DNA of 31,415 bases from a virus: IMG/VR virus record IMGVR_UViG_3300030329_004653, positions 1-31,415 of that record, one strand, 5' to 3'. Position 1 is the stretch's first letter, and each line of letters begins with the position of its first letter. Positions 1 through 8,420 of the stretch are shown piece by piece. Under the pieces are notes generated by a model. It was not told the origin of the DNA. It saw nothing but the letters and a program-made list of their open reading frames with translations, and did not search any database. The translations under genes were made by a program, and so were the position numbers.

Positions 1-570
1 CCAAATTTTGTACCCATATTTATTCTTTGGTTTCTAAAAGCACTTACACTTGGCTCTTTCCATTCACATTTTTTCCATAATGATTGGTAAAGTACCGCTG
101 TGCTTATTCCAGAGCCATAAATGGGTTCTGTAGTCGAATCCCAATTCTTAACATCAGGACCAAGACCTCTCAAATGACATACATCATAAAAATATTCTGG
201 TATAGATGAACCGCTTGAATATCCATTGGAGTCAAATCCAGACTGCCTAGCATTGTTCGTTGGAACTCCAGCAGCAGCAAAATTACAACCATATTGAAGA
301 ATGTCGGTTGGAGAAAAATAGTTCTGTTCTGGCATTTGGACCTGCATTAGTTGTGCAGTATATACATCAGACAAATCCCTTTCCCTTGTAAGGGATGTTA
401 CAGCCCCAGCAGCGAGTGTTATGTCGGCTGATGACTTTTGGGTCAGCGGCTTGAATATAACCTTGTTTGTGTTGTCATCGTACCTTAAATCATAAAGCAA
501 CCCAGAATCTTCACACAATTTGTTAATCAATGGTTTTGGGTTTATTGGAACTTGACCGCTTTTTGCGAAA
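1..570. repeat. left copy of the diverged terminal overlap
   Basis: This segment aligns without gaps to the last 570 bases of the window at about 89% identity (I counted about 61 mismatches). Both copies encode the same stretch of the tail-tip protein. About 16 of 190 residues differ, so most base changes are silent. The match begins at the very first base and runs to the very last, as expected when a circular or circularly permuted genome is assembled from a mixed population. Confidence 0.9.
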
Positions 571-2621
571 GCCTCATAAGTAAATGTGTTTATCTTTATT
601 CCTGTATTGCTACTATCGCTTGTATTGAACTGCAATCCAGCACCACCAGTCATCTTTGATTCTGAAAGTATATTTTCCAATGATGCCTCTGTGTCTGTAA
701 GTCCTGTTACTGCCACTTGGACAACATCAGTAATGTCTACAGAGTTATCTTCAGTTCCCTTGTCTGGACTTGTACTGGCATCTCCATCATAGGAGAATTG
801 ATGTACATATAAGTTTCGGTATCCATCCCATTTGTCATCGCCATCATTAAGTTTTATGACACCCTCTGCTGCCACAACACCTATTTCCTCTACAGGACCA
901 TCAGCACTAATGTAACATTTAGGGGCATCTCCACCAAGTCTATTGGGAAATACTTCAAATATATAACTACCAGCACCCCATTCAACTCCTTTATAGTTTG
1001 CAGAGCCTATCTCCCAAAGGTTAGTAAGGTCTCCTCTGGTGTTCCTTTCTATTGGTGGTGTGGTGTTATAGGCATTTAAGAAATACTTCTCTTTTTCAAA
1101 ATCATAAATATATCCGTTATAGTGTATAAACTCAATATGAGTTTGTTCTACACATATGACCCAAGCCCTACCAGAAAAGCCCATATGTGTATCGTTAGTC
1201 GCAGAAGAGCCATCGTACTCTCCCACATAAACCCTAGATTCATCCAGTTCTGCACCTAACTCATCATTTCCAGAAGTCGAACTTGTGGGTTCTGCCAAAA
1301 CCTCTCTTGTTCTTCCACGAATATCCCAACCCTGTGTTGCTGTGTAATCTGAATCAGACTCAACACCAGCACCACCTTGCCAATTCTTTGAAAGTATGAC
1401 ATATTTATTTCCTGAAGTCCAAATATCATCTGTACAGGTAATAGTATCTCCAGCAGCATCTATTGACTTTATGTGTGTAATCTTCATTGTTGTACAGTTG
1501 ATGACAACACATCCTGGTTTTATCAAGTCTGTATTAAAGGGTGTACCAGAATCAGGCTCTAAAACATAATTTGCTGTTGAGCCACCTGATGTTGCTGTTG
1601 TGTATGTTCCATCAGAATTGACACTACTGGAATATGCAACTGGTTGTGAAACAAACGAATAGTCCTCAAAACCTTTTGTTTGATATGCCTTATTATCTCC
1701 CTGATAACCTGTAGCATCAGATTCAATCATAGGTGTTTTCTTGTGGAAACTATAATTGGGCAATTCTCCACTTAATGCTATTTTATCTCCAGGAACTACT
1801 GTGTAATCAAGTATAGCCAACCTGTCGTAAGCAACAAAGGATACAGTTCTCTTGTCTGCATCTATTGCTGTTGGGGCATCTTGTATATGACCCTCAAAAA
1901 GAATCTTTCCACCTGTTGATTCTGTAACTCTTACCAAAGAACCTAACATCAATGGATTGTCAATATCTTTCTCCTGTTCAAACTTGTTTGTTCCAACTAC
2001 ATCATTCATTATGGTAGCACTAGCCTGTTTAGGTTCATTGAGTTCTGCTGATATATTTAGGCTTTCTGGATATGCCGATGTGGATGCACCTCTTCCGACC
2101 TCAAAGGTTGTTGCTGTAACCACAATAGATGTGTCTATCTTTATGGTTGTCGCAGAGTTATCTATTATTGTGTATGCTGTACCATCTAACCTGTCTGGAA
2201 CAAACTTCATACCTATCAATTCATCAGAAAGTAATGTTTTTGATTCTTCCCATTTGTTTTTGACAGCACTTACTGTTATAGTGTCGCTGGAACTGGCATT
2301 AGCAGTAACAGTACCAGTTACACCACCAGCAATCCTATATGTTGTTGTTCCTGGTGTTACCAAAGACCTTTGGTCTCCTGATACTGTTATCGTGTTTACT
2401 GTGTTGGAAATAATTGTACAGACATTGTTTGTTCCATTGGTGTCAACCACACAACTGTAATCAGCCCATTCATTCGTAACCCAATTAGCCTTTCTGTCAG
2501 TTAGTTTTGTGTTTCCACTAACATCTTCTTCGGCATCCCAAGTTCCCCTATCCCCATAATTCTGGAGTGATTCTTGGAAATGCCCATTGGATATGGCAAT
2601 CTTTACTACAGGCAGAGCCAT
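1..2621 (-). CDS. tail-tip / central tail protein, N-terminal part (gene runs off the left end)
   Basis: A frame of 873 codons is open from ATG at 2621 to the first base, with no stop. It starts MALPVVKIAI and is rich in Ser, Thr, Asp and Gly in short beta-strand-like stretches. It contains a baseplate-hub-like passage (VRVTESTGGKILFEGHIQDA) typical of tail-tip proteins that cap siphovirus tails. The start overlaps the stop of the upstream minor tail gene (TAATG), which fixes it. Joined to the frame at 29699-31415 through the shared 570 bases, the full protein would be about 1255 residues. Its place after the tape measure and before the fibre gene supports a role in adsorption or DNA ejection. 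The exact family is not recognised. Confidence 0.85.
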   Translation of the reverse strand, partial: MALPVVKIAISNGHFQESLQNYGDRGTWDAEEDVSGNTKLTDRKANWVTNEWADYSCVVDTNGTNNVCTIISNTVNTITVSGDQRSLVTPGTTTYRIAGGVTGTVTANASSSDTITVSAVKNKWEESKTLLSDELIGMKFVPDRLDGTAYTIIDNSATTIKIDTSIVVTATTFEVGRGASTSAYPESLNISAELNEPKQASATIMNDVVGTNKFEQEKDIDNPLMLGSLVRVTESTGGKILFEGHIQDAPTAIDADKRTVSFVAYDRLAILDYTVVPGDKIALSGELPNYSFHKKTPMIESDATGYQGDNKAYQTKGFEDYSFVSQPVAYSSSVNSDGTYTTATSGGSTANYVLEPDSGTPFNTDLIKPGCVVINCTTMKITHIKSIDAAGDTITCTDDIWTSGNKYVILSKNWQGGAGVESDSDYTATQGWDIRGRTREVLAEPTSSTSGNDELGAELDESRVYVGEYDGSSATNDTHMGFSGRAWVICVEQTHIEFIHYNGYIYDFEKEKYFLNAYNTTPPIERNTRGDLTNLWEIGSANYKGVEWGAGSYIFEVFPNRLGGDAPKCYISADGPVEEIGVVAAEGVIKLNDGDDKWDGYRNLYVHQFSYDGDASTSPDKGTEDNSVDITDVVQVAVTGLTDTEASLENILSESKMTGGAGLQFNTSDSSNTGIKINTFTYEAFAKSGQVPINPKPLINKLCEDSGLLYDLRYDDNTNKVIFKPLTQKSSADITLAAGAVTSLTRERDLSDVYTAQLMQVQMPEQNYFSPTDILQYGCNFAAAGVPTNNARQSGFDSNGYSSGSSIPEYFYDVCHLRGLGPDVKNWDSTTEPIYGSGISTAVLYQSLWKKCEWKEPSVSAFRNQRINMGTKF

Positions 2622-3034
2622 TAACTTGCTGCGAATCTGTCTACATCAATAATTATTGAATAAGGCGGCTCAGTCATTTTAGCCTCTGAGTATCCACCAG
2701 CATCCAGAGTTCTTATTCTCCCGAAAAAGTATTTTGGAGTAGCATCATAATAGGTTGAGTTAGATGCAAAATCCCTAACCCTTACCTCTGTACCACCAGT
2801 CATCCAAGTATTGAGTTGTGTCCAATTTGCCCTTGATATTGATGATAATGGTACATCTATTGTTAATTGTCTTATCTTCCCATAGTCAGAAACATCTCTT
2901 GCCCTTAAATAACCATTTAAATCCCTATAAGAGAAATCTTCCCTATGTATAACCTCAAACAGCAATGCTGGGTTTATTTCTACAGATGGACTTCCATCCG
3001 TTTCTTCTATCGTAATTTTTCCCTCATCTGCCAT
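2621..3034 (-). CDS. minor tail protein (function not recognised)
   Basis: A protein of 137 residues lying between the tape-measure gene and the large tail-tip gene, where siphoviruses usually keep distal-tail or tail-tip assembly proteins. It is mostly beta-type sequence with an acidic N-terminus (MADEGKITIEETDG). The passage GKIRQLTIDVPLSSISRANW and the closing SIIIDVDRF suggest a compact beta-sandwich. Its stop overlaps the next ATG, and a GAGGT ribosome site precedes its own start. Position is the main argument for the call; I do not recognise the family. Confidence 0.75.
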   Translation of the reverse strand: MADEGKITIEETDGSPSVEINPALLFEVIHREDFSYRDLNGYLRARDVSDYGKIRQLTIDVPLSSISRANWTQLNTWMTGGTEVRVRDFASNSTYYDATPKYFFGRIRTLDAGGYSEAKMTEPPYSIIIDVDRFAAS

Positions 3035-3036
3035 AA

Positions 3037-5061
3037 TTAAAACCTCGTATCTCTGCTAAAGTCTGATGACATCATAGAGTTTCCAGGACTTGCTATCATT
3101 GGACTTACCGCTCTTCTTGCTGATGCCTTTAGAAGTTCTTGGGTCATATCGCCCCAGTTTACAACCTTTACAGGCACAGGTTTTGTTTCGGTTGGTGTGT
3201 CCTTTTTGAATAATTTATTAAAAATAAAACCACCTATAAATCCACCAGCCAAACCCCCGAAAGCACCTGCAATCTTTGAGCCTAACTCATCAGCAGTTGT
3301 TTGTGCAGTCTCTAAAATGTCCTCACTAACATTTTTTGTTACAAAATCTGTTATATCTTCTTGTATGGCAGCAGCAGTAATTCCCTCTATTTCCTTGGCA
3401 ACTATATCACTAAAAGCCTTTCCAAGTTTTTCTGTCTGAGACTCATCATTAGCCAATCCAAGACCTATATCCCTGAAGAATTGATTTAAGTCTCCCACAG
3501 CAGCCTCTAACCTGTTGAAGAAACCAGCAATCAAGCCCAATGTCTGGAATCTTGGTCCATCCAATGTGGTTGCTATTTGGTCTAGTTTTTCTTTTTGTTC
3601 CTTGTTTAACTCTTCTCCAGCAATCAATACAGCAAGTAATTCTTGTTCGTTTTTAAGCATACTCTCAAGAAAATCATTCTGCTTTTCAAGGTTGGCATCA
3701 AAGACTCCGAAGAAATCTGTTAATTTATCCCAAGTTCCTTTTCCTAAACCTGACATTGCATCAGAGACATCTTTGTTCATTGATGCCGCAGCAGCGAAGA
3801 AGTTATCTATTCCCGCTTGTCCCTCAGCCCTTTTAGGACTTTTGGCGAAATTAGCCTCAAATTGTACTTTTCCTATTTTTGCACCGAGGATACCCATTGG
3901 ATTGAACTTGTTGTACATATCAATAAGCCCGTTTATTCCATCAACAAGATTTCCAACCAATGCCTGGAACATATTTCCTATATCCTCAACAATAAAGAAA
4001 AATATTTCGTGTACCAATGATGCTGCTGCATTTAAAATACCCGTAATAACACCCCATATTGTTGTTATTACCTTTACAGCACCCTCAATAAGAAACATAA
4101 AGCCAGAAACAACAGCACTAATTGTTCCTGTTATTGGTTTCAAAAGGTTCATAAATGACCCCAAAAGACCTAATACACTACCGCCAACACTTCTAAAGAC
4201 TGCAAATATTGATTGTGATAGTGTTACCAAATCTTTTGTGCTGAAATCGACAATCCTATCTCTTAAATCTTGCATCCCAGTAAGCAGTGCTGGGATTTTA
4301 CCTATAACCATACCAAAATTACCAGCCAGGTCTCCCAAAGCAGCGATAGATTGCCTGACAGCACCAACAAAAGTCTTAGCCAAAGCCTCTGATGCCTCTC
4401 CAAACTCCATTTCAAGTTCTTCAAGGATTACATTTTGTGCAGATGCAACATCGTTCATCAGAACAAAATCCTCAATCATCTTCTTTTGTGTCAAGTTGAA
4501 TGAGACACCTATTCTCATCAATCTTCCGACACCTCTTATTGGGTCATTTAGTGCTGTACCCAATTGAATCATTGATTGCTGTAATGTCTGACCGAATATG
4601 GATGACATATCCAAGGCAGATGCTATTGCTCTTGGAAAAGTGTCTCTTCCTATCTTTGTGAATGTAGCACCTAATGCCTGAGCCTCTGTAATCGCTGTTC
4701 TGCTGAATGTGCTGACCCTGGCAAGTTCATTTGCCATTTGACCCATCTCTCCAGAAGTAAGTCCAGCAGCATTGTTTGTTGTTTTCAGTACGGATTCAAG
4801 TTTTGTTGTGGCATCAATGGCAGCAACAGTCTGTTCTACAACTTCCCTTACCGCCTTACCGAGTATGAATATACCACCAGCCAAAGCACCGATTCCAGTA
4901 AGAGCAGCAAAGAAAGGTCTTATTGTCTTTCCGACTTTTGCAAAACCAGCAGCCATTCCACCCAAAGCCTTGCGGTGGTTCTTTGCTATTGCCTTTAATG
5001 GTGCAGATGCCTTATCTACCAAGGCAACTGTAATAAGGTTTTTTAGACCACCCGTAACCAT
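3037..5061 (-). CDS. tail tape-measure protein
   Basis: A protein of 674 residues with the standard tape-measure layout: a basic N-terminus (residues 1-35), a small-residue-rich hydrophobic stretch (about 50-75), long helical regions, a central block of hydrophobic segments (about 290-390) and a Gly-rich hydrophobic stretch near the C-terminus (GGLAGGFIGGFIF). Such proteins set tail length and are ejected with the DNA; by the usual length rule the tail would be roughly 100 nm. It starts at a TAATG overlap with the chaperone gene and sits between the tail-assembly chaperones and the tail-tip genes, as in most siphoviruses. No lysozyme or peptidase motif was seen in it. Confidence 0.93.
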   Translation of the reverse strand: MVTGGLKNLITVALVDKASAPLKAIAKNHRKALGGMAAGFAKVGKTIRPFFAALTGIGALAGGIFILGKAVREVVEQTVAAIDATTKLESVLKTTNNAAGLTSGEMGQMANELARVSTFSRTAITEAQALGATFTKIGRDTFPRAIASALDMSSIFGQTLQQSMIQLGTALNDPIRGVGRLMRIGVSFNLTQKKMIEDFVLMNDVASAQNVILEELEMEFGEASEALAKTFVGAVRQSIAALGDLAGNFGMVIGKIPALLTGMQDLRDRIVDFSTKDLVTLSQSIFAVFRSVGGSVLGLLGSFMNLLKPITGTISAVVSGFMFLIEGAVKVITTIWGVITGILNAAASLVHEIFFFIVEDIGNMFQALVGNLVDGINGLIDMYNKFNPMGILGAKIGKVQFEANFAKSPKRAEGQAGIDNFFAAAASMNKDVSDAMSGLGKGTWDKLTDFFGVFDANLEKQNDFLESMLKNEQELLAVLIAGEELNKEQKEKLDQIATTLDGPRFQTLGLIAGFFNRLEAAVGDLNQFFRDIGLGLANDESQTEKLGKAFSDIVAKEIEGITAAAIQEDITDFVTKNVSEDILETAQTTADELGSKIAGAFGGLAGGFIGGFIFNKLFKKDTPTETKPVPVKVVNWGDMTQELLKASARRAVSPMIASPGNSMMSSDFSRDTRF

Positions 5062-5450
5062 TAGAATTTACTCCTGTTTCTCATACTTTTCTTTTTTGTT
5101 CTTTCCATTTCCTCTCTTTCGTATTTTCCTTGGTTTGAGTCAAGGAACTCCACAGTCTCGACAAAGCGGTTTGATTGGTCAAGGAATGGACCTTCATCTG
5201 GCAAGAACCCTTTTTTGTATCCCGACCATATTGTCAATACCTGACTTACCTCTGCATCTATGAATGTCAAAGGGCATTTCCATATCTCTTCGCCATCTAT
5301 GATATAAGGAGTTTTTGCCTTTATCCCAGGCAAACAACCCCTGACTTCGCATAAGCCACTCTTCTTGCACGATTTGCAGTCGTAACCAGCCCTTAAACCA
5401 GCCAGGGCTACGACTAACTTCCTTTTGGGACTTCTCCAAGTTTGGAACAC
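5061..5450 (-). CDS. tail assembly chaperone, downstream frame (gpT-like part of a probable gpG-gpT fusion)
   Basis: This frame of up to 129 codons overlaps the 3' end of the upstream chaperone gene in the -1 frame. Its only upstream start is a GTG inside that gene, without a good ribosome site, so it is more likely made as a -1 frameshift extension at the heptamer at 5423-5429. The product is basic at both ends and has a cysteine cluster (CKSCKKSGLCEVRGC, then WKCPL) that could bind a metal. The position immediately before the tape measure is that of the lambda gpG/gpGT pair, whose fusion binds the tape measure during tail assembly. The start at 5450 is therefore nominal. Confidence 0.8.
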   Translation of the reverse strand: MFQTWRSPKRKLVVALAGLRAGYDCKSCKKSGLCEVRGCLPGIKAKTPYIIDGEEIWKCPLTFIDAEVSQVLTIWSGYKKGFLPDEGPFLDQSNRFVETVEFLDSNQGKYEREEMERTKKKSMRNRSKF

Positions 5451-5797
5451 TCAGAAACCCATTGGGAAATCTCCGCAATAAGTTGTAACGGAAGTGTATC
5501 AACATAAGTCTGGTCCACAACATCGCATTTAAATCCAAGTTTATTTCCTTTTTTAACTTTAAAACCCTCTCCCAGAGAGCCTTTAACATCTTTCAAACCA
5601 TACTTTACCAACTCAACAGCCAGTAAAGACATCTTTGCACTATCCTGTGCCTCTTTTGCCATATCTGCTCTTCCGAACAAGGCAAACATCTGTCTTGCTG
5701 TCAGAGGTCCGATGTACCATTTAGTTTTCTCTTTGTTGTCATCGAGTTTACTAACATACTCAGACCTTGCTGACAAATCTATTAACTTTATACCCAT
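5414..5797 (-). CDS. tail assembly chaperone (gpG-like)
   Basis: A 127-residue, mainly helical protein between the tail-tube and tape-measure genes, the usual place of the tail assembly chaperone. It contains WYIGPLTARQMFALFGRADM near residues 27-46 and ends in SKLGEVPKGS. In the chaperone pairs of lambda-like phages, most ribosomes make the short protein and a few slip back one base to make the longer one; the C CCA AAA sequence four codons before this stop fits that scheme exactly. The fold is not recognisable by eye, so the call rests on position and frameshift architecture. Confidence 0.8.
   Translation of the reverse strand: MGIKLIDLSARSEYVSKLDDNKEKTKWYIGPLTARQMFALFGRADMAKEAQDSAKMSLLAVELVKYGLKDVKGSLGEGFKVKKGNKLGFKCDVVDQTYVDTLPLQLIAEISQWVSECSKLGEVPKGS
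5423..5429 (-). promoter_or_regulatory. -1 ribosomal frameshift heptamer (C CCA AAA)
   Basis: On the minus strand the codons GTC CCA AAA GGA AGT TAG end the gpG-like gene. C-CCA-AAA matches the X-XXY-YYZ slippery pattern in the zero frame, and slipping back one base gives CCC AAA AGG, which is exactly the downstream open frame (5061-5450). I did not establish a downstream pseudoknot. Confidence 0.7.
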
Positions 5798-5826
5798 TTT
5801 TTAAATCCCCCTTTAAATTATTAAGT

Positions 5827-6792
5827 TTAAGTATAAACCAAATTAATGGTATTGTTTCCAGCCAAATTATTTGTTATCAATGAGAATGGAACTTCGTATA
5901 CAAGTATCCCATCAGCATCAGTTGTCTGTGGAGAACCAGTCAAAACCATATCCCAAGCCCAAGTCATTTTGTTGTACTGTGTGCTACCGACAAGTATTGA
6001 GCCATCAATTTTTGTCTTGTTGTTCCAAATGTTCTGCCAATGGTAAGCAGATGATGTTGGAATCTCAACAGTCATTGTGCCAGTTCCCAATCTTCTTGTG
6101 ATTTGTGGAATAGTATATCCAAAAGTCTGAGACATATCTCTTCTACTGGTAACTTCATTACCCATATCAAACTCAAGTTTAGTACAAACACCAAAAGCAG
6201 TTCCACTATCCAATGTCATAGTTGTATTTTGACAAACAGGTGGTACAGTCGTGTTGTAACTTGGAGTTGGGTTTGTTCCATCTGCTGGTATACCATCTAC
6301 CATTCCAGTAAATGTCCAGGCACACTTTCCAATCATTCCAGATTCCATTGTTACCGAAACATTGCCTACAGCACCTTTCATATCCCATTGCATACCATCA
6401 GAAAAGTACCTGAATGTTACAGTTTTCATATCAGCAGGAGATGCCTGGTCCACTATCATTGCATTTGCTGGAGAAGTACCACCACTAGAATAGTCTGATT
6501 CTCCACACTCAAAACCACAGGCTTTCCATAACGATAAATCTGTAGGGGCTGTTCCCTCTGCACCACCACCTCTCAATTCAGTAGTGAAACTTATTGTTCC
6601 TACTAGAGACCCAGTAACTCCAGCCATACTATCCAAAGAGCCTAGGTTTCCAACCCTTTCGTTCTCATCTCCAGTAAATTCTATAGATACATCTTCAACC
6701 AAATGGTAGTTTGCATTTGCTATTGCTATAGCAGTACCAGCAGTTGTTTCCAACTTGTAACCAAGAAATTGTTTTCTTCCTAATTTAACCAT
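5827..6792 (-). CDS. major tail tube protein
   Basis: A 321-residue, beta-rich protein with a lysine/glycine N-terminus (MVKLGRKQFLGYKLETTAGT) and many Thr/Ser/Gly strands. This is the composition and size of siphovirus tail-tube (major tail) proteins of the kind that open with a 'K-x-ETTAGT' strand. It lies just upstream of the chaperone pair and downstream of the tail terminator, where the tube gene belongs. Its ATG overlaps the stop of a tiny upstream gene (TAATG). Six cysteines are spread through the protein (for example GFECGES, PPVCQN, GVCTKLEF), which is unusual for a tube protein and might stabilise the tube by disulphides. Confidence 0.88.
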   Translation of the reverse strand: MVKLGRKQFLGYKLETTAGTAIAIANANYHLVEDVSIEFTGDENERVGNLGSLDSMAGVTGSLVGTISFTTELRGGGAEGTAPTDLSLWKACGFECGESDYSSGGTSPANAMIVDQASPADMKTVTFRYFSDGMQWDMKGAVGNVSVTMESGMIGKCAWTFTGMVDGIPADGTNPTPSYNTTVPPVCQNTTMTLDSGTAFGVCTKLEFDMGNEVTSRRDMSQTFGYTIPQITRRLGTGTMTVEIPTSSAYHWQNIWNNKTKIDGSILVGSTQYNKMTWAWDMVLTGSPQTTDADGILVYEVPFSLITNNLAGNNTINLVYT

Positions 6793-6908
6793 TACCCTTT
6801 ACCCCCTTTTGCGAGTTTCTCATCGTGCAATTTCATAATTGCATTAATTCTGTCTGTGAAATATCCTTTCTTTGCGACAGACTTTACCTTTACATCCTTT
6901 TTAGTCAT
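6792..6908 (-). CDS. 38-residue basic protein upstream of the tail tube
   Basis: A short frame of 38 residues starting MTKKDVKVKSVAKKGYFTDR and ending in KLAKGGKG. It starts at ATG 6908, seven bases after a GAGGT ribosome site in the same AACGAGGT context used by other late genes here. Its stop overlaps the tail-tube ATG, so the two are probably translationally coupled. The protein is very basic. Function unknown; a structural accessory peptide or simply a coupling leader are both possible. Confidence 0.6.
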   Translation of the reverse strand: MTKKDVKVKSVAKKGYFTDRINAIMKLHDEKLAKGGKG

Positions 6909-7079
6909 ATATATACCTCGTTTTTTGTATTACCGATATTCGGTACTTTAATATTACAGATTATTTCTGTTTTTTGTAATATTTAGATAGTTAGAGTTAG
7001 CCTAACTGGATAGGGTTTTCATTTTTTTCCCTTTCCACTCCCTTATAACCTCTGGGAGAGAGGGTGCTATCATCTCCCT
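6909..7079 (-). promoter_or_regulatory. intergenic region with inverted repeats before the tail-tube genes
   Basis: The largest gap inside the structural arm. It holds a 9-bp inverted repeat (AATATTACA at 6950-6958 with TGTAATATT at 6975-6983), a smaller hairpin ACCGA/TCGGT (6932-6944), and on the minus strand a -35/-10-like pair (TTACAA, 17 bases, TAATAT). A GGGAGA/TCTCCC hairpin follows the upstream gene. It may terminate head transcription partly and restart tail transcription. The promoter match is weak. Confidence 0.4.
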
Positions 7080-7394
7080 TTAGGATGTCCAGATGAATAG
7101 TGGTGTGTTTTTTCCCACATAAGAACCTTGTACATTAAATTCAAAAAATTCGTGAGCACCAGACAAAGTCATACCATCCCTTACAACAAGTATATCTATG
7201 ATTTGTTCTGCATCATAAACCGCTACTGTGTTTTCGTGATGAAAGTGATTCCTTGATACACCTATTAAAGCCTCATTAAAACCATCTGCCAATTGTGCAT
7301 CTGGATTTTCCTCTTCTAATATTTCTATGATTTCGTTAAAAAACTGTTTTTCCATATTTGAATTATATTCACATAATTCTTCTGCAAAGAACAT
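7080..7394 (-). CDS. conserved phage hypothetical (DGM / FEFNV / GxNTPxF family)
   Basis: Up to 104 residues. The core DGFNEALIGVS, then AVYDAEQIIDIL, RDGMTLSGAHEFFEFNVQG and a closing VGKNTPLFI is a pattern I associate with a small protein found in many unrelated phages and of unknown function. The start is uncertain: ATG at 7394 overlaps the tail-terminator gene by 26 bases, and a second in-frame ATG at 7355 gives 91 residues and begins just before the conserved core. Neither has a clear ribosome site. It sits between tail-terminator and tail-tube genes, but members of this family elsewhere are not clearly structural. Confidence 0.75.
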   Translation of the reverse strand: MFFAEELCEYNSNMEKQFFNEIIEILEEENPDAQLADGFNEALIGVSRNHFHHENTVAVYDAEQIIDILVVRDGMTLSGAHEFFEFNVQGSYVGKNTPLFIWTS

Positions 7395-7821
7395 TTACAC
7401 TAATGTCGCATATTCCAGCAGCATCAACATCTTGCCAAAGGAAAGGCGGTTCTGCGGATACAACCTCTGCCTTTATTATTCCAGATTGACCTAATGTTGG
7501 ATTGTCATAAATAGCCTTATGTATATCTTCTATCATCTTGTTGGCGGATTCCCTAATGTCATCATCTTCTCCGCCAGTAACATAACACCTTAAACCTACT
7601 GACATAATTGTATTCATAGCATCTTGCAGAAGTGGTTGCATTTCTGTTCCACCCATATAAATAGAAACAACTGGATAGTCAGCGAAATCTATGTCTGTTA
7701 AATGTGTCGGATAATCCAAAACTGTCGTTATTGTCTGCTGATAGCCATTTCCTGTCGTTACTGTCTTTAATACTGTATCCAGTCCAGATATTACCGATTC
7801 TCTTATTCCTGTTGTTGCCAT
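7369..7821 (-). CDS. tail terminator / tail completion protein
   Basis: A 150-residue protein starting MATTGIRESVISGLDTVLKT. It has alternating strands and helices and a late segment PVVSIYMGGTEMQ...VGLRCYVTGGEDD...KMIEDIHKAI, the layout typical of gpU- or gp17-like proteins that cap the tail tube and join it to the head. It lies downstream of the neck protein and upstream of the tail tube, with only two bases separating it from the neck gene. Two cysteines sit in its last 15 residues (GICDISVNVLCRRIM). Confidence 0.7.
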   Translation of the reverse strand: MATTGIRESVISGLDTVLKTVTTGNGYQQTITTVLDYPTHLTDIDFADYPVVSIYMGGTEMQPLLQDAMNTIMSVGLRCYVTGGEDDDIRESANKMIEDIHKAIYDNPTLGQSGIIKAEVVSAEPPFLWQDVDAAGICDISVNVLCRRIM

Positions 7822-7823
7822 AA

Positions 7824-8420
7824 TTATTTTTTGTAAAGCCTATTAACCCCCTCTCTAAACAATCTTTCCACTATTCTATTCTTTCTGAAACTGACCATAG
7901 CATCTTCCATACCATTCCTGGCAAACCTTTTTGCTTTTATTCCTTTTTTTCCTAATTTTTGCCAAACCCTAAAAATAGCACTACCTTTATATGGCAAAGC
8001 ATCATTCTTTGGGTTTTCCTTAAATCCTCTAGGTCTACCGCCTGTGCTTGAAGATATTCCTTTCATTATACCCCACCTGTATATTTTTGCGAATGGGGGA
8101 TACCAAGGTGCAAATGAACCAAACTCCTGTACCCTTGTGTATTTGTCCATATTTTTCATAGATACTGCAGCATTCCATTTTAGGGGATTTGTCATCCAGG
8201 CTCTAGGTCTCAGGTTGGAGTGCATCTTTCCTGTTTGGACATAATCCATCATAGATACGATTCCTTTCGCATTGTCTGTTCCTCTTTTGGACAGCCATTG
8301 TGCTGCCCTAGGCATAACATACAAAGGCATAACCTTGGGGTATCTCTCACCTCTTTTTATTGCTCTTTTCGTTCCCTTTACTGTATAGGTAATCGAACTT
8401 CCACCACGAGTAAAAACCAT
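7824..8420 (-). CDS. neck / head-closure protein (HK97 gp10-like)
   Basis: A very basic protein of 198 residues. The passage YTRVQEFGSFAPWYPPFAKI followed by RWGIMKG is the 'V-EFG-x-AP-Y' plus 'I-x-R-WG' signature common in gp10-like proteins that join head and tail. Its ATG shares bases with the stop of the connector gene, so the two are coupled, and it is followed directly by the tail-terminator gene. The strong positive charge fits a protein near the DNA exit channel. Confidence 0.75.
   Translation of the reverse strand: MVFTRGGSSITYTVKGTKRAIKRGERYPKVMPLYVMPRAAQWLSKRGTDNAKGIVSMMDYVQTGKMHSNLRPRAWMTNPLKWNAAVSMKNMDKYTRVQEFGSFAPWYPPFAKIYRWGIMKGISSSTGGRPRGFKENPKNDALPYKGSAIFRVWQKLGKKGIKAKRFARNGMEDAMVSFRKNRIVERLFREGVNRLYKK

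Noticed and set aside
1957-2460. 167-codon plus-strand open frame
   Set aside because: Antisense to the tail-tip gene, whose own frame is continuous, overlaps its neighbour in the usual way and is protein-like.
3515-4567. 350-codon plus-strand open frame
   Set aside because: It lies wholly opposite the tape-measure gene, is rich in Ser/Pro/Ile of the kind produced by reading an antisense helical gene, and has no ribosome site.
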